From positions 1 to 5,468 of the forward strand of contig JADHSW010000189.1 in assembly GCA_016776705.1 (NCBI GenBank): a stretch of 5,468 bases of DNA, written 5' to 3'. Made by a program: the position numbers and the translations under genes. The notes beneath the pieces were generated by a model, which was given only the letters and a program-made list of their open reading frames with translations, was not told where the DNA came from and did not search any database. This stretch comes from Rhodospirillales bacterium. GTDB taxonomy: Bacteria; Pseudomonadota; Alphaproteobacteria; Rhodospirillales; JABHCV01. Below, piece by piece: positions 5,189 to 5,468 of the stretch (the first letter of the stretch is position 1; every line of letters begins with the position of its first letter).

Positions 5189-5468
5189 TCAGTGACTTTG
5201 ATGATCCGGGTATGCACCGCCTGCCACATGCCTGATGACCTTTTTCATCACGGTGGGCAAGGCATGAATGGAAAAATCATCCGGGGCGCTCCAGATTTGC
5301 CCTTTTTCAGATTTTTTTTCGACACGCCCCGTCAGAACCGATAGCTCGAGATGGAAATGCGTGAAAGTGTGACGGACATTTCCCGGAACCAGACGCCATT
5401 TCGCTGATAAAGGCGCTTGCTTGATGGCTTCCTCCTCGCGCCACTCTTTTTCGCGCCATTCGCTTGAT
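5189..5468 (-). CDS. mutY: A/G-specific adenine glycosylase, 3' end (partial)
   Basis: This frame was read directly from the minus strand; it enters from the right edge and stops with TGA at 5191-5189. The visible 92 residues are the C-terminal NUDIX-like domain of MutY, which recognises 8-oxoguanine opposite adenine during base-excision repair. The family landmarks are clear: SSEWRE, APLSAKWRLVPG, the conserved VRHTFTHFHLEL block (residues about 33-44), a weakly conserved stretch, then the terminal IWSAPDDFSIHALPTVMKKV. In MutY the FTHF-type block contributes to reading the damaged base. The catalytic HhH domain and the iron-sulfur cluster lie outside the window. The gene ends with a short tail (RHVAGGAYPDHQSH), and 41 bp later the LuxO-like gene begins on the same strand, so the two could share a transcript; no terminator is seen between them. 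Confidence 0.93.
   Translation of the reverse strand, partial: SSEWREKEWREEEAIKQAPLSAKWRLVPGNVRHTFTHFHLELSVLTGRVEKKSEKGQIWSAPDDFSIHALPTVMKKVIRHVAGGAYPDHQSH

Overview
The window looks like a stretch of a proteobacterial chromosome, most likely an alphaproteobacterium of the Rhodospirillales type. That is an inference from mid-range base composition, the MurR/RpiR subfamily, the TauE/SafE paralogue and the overall gene style; no rRNA or other marker gene is present to settle it. It carries seven protein genes, two of them cut by the window edges. No tRNA, rRNA, CRISPR array, insertion sequence or phage gene was seen. Coding density is very high: the only intergenic region longer than about 50 bp is 2623-2845.

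Left part (1-2622): the 3' end of a TauE/SafE-family membrane permease (+ strand) meets, tail to tail and with interlocked stop codons, a minus-strand two-gene unit. That unit is an RpiR/SIS transcriptional regulator followed 2 nt later by a class III PLP-dependent aminotransferase. It looks like a small self-contained catabolic module with its own local regulator; the substrate cannot be read from the sequence.

Middle (2623-2845): a divergent, AT-rich promoter region between the rpiR-type gene and apt. It holds two 12-bp direct repeats (TGAAAC[A/G]ATTGA) set exactly 20 bp apart, a plausible operator, with candidate promoters on both sides.

Right part (2846-5468): apt (adenine phosphoribosyltransferase) is followed closely, with overlapping translation signals, by a 119-aa single-domain histidine phosphotransfer (Hpt) protein resembling LuxU. 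The Hpt gene runs into, and overlaps by 10 nt, a convergent gene for a full-length LuxO-like sigma-54-dependent response regulator (REC, AAA+, Fis-type HTH). The regulator gene in turn lies 41 bp downstream of the 3' end of mutY on the minus strand.

The most interesting signal is the LuxU/LuxO-like pair. In Vibrio these proteins form the quorum-sensing phosphorelay hub and are encoded as a co-directional luxO-luxU operon. Here the two partners are convergent, overlap at their 3' ends, and are attached to different housekeeping genes (apt and mutY). No hybrid sensor kinase, autoinducer synthase or sigma-54-driven small RNA is visible in the window, so the input and output of this relay remain unknown.
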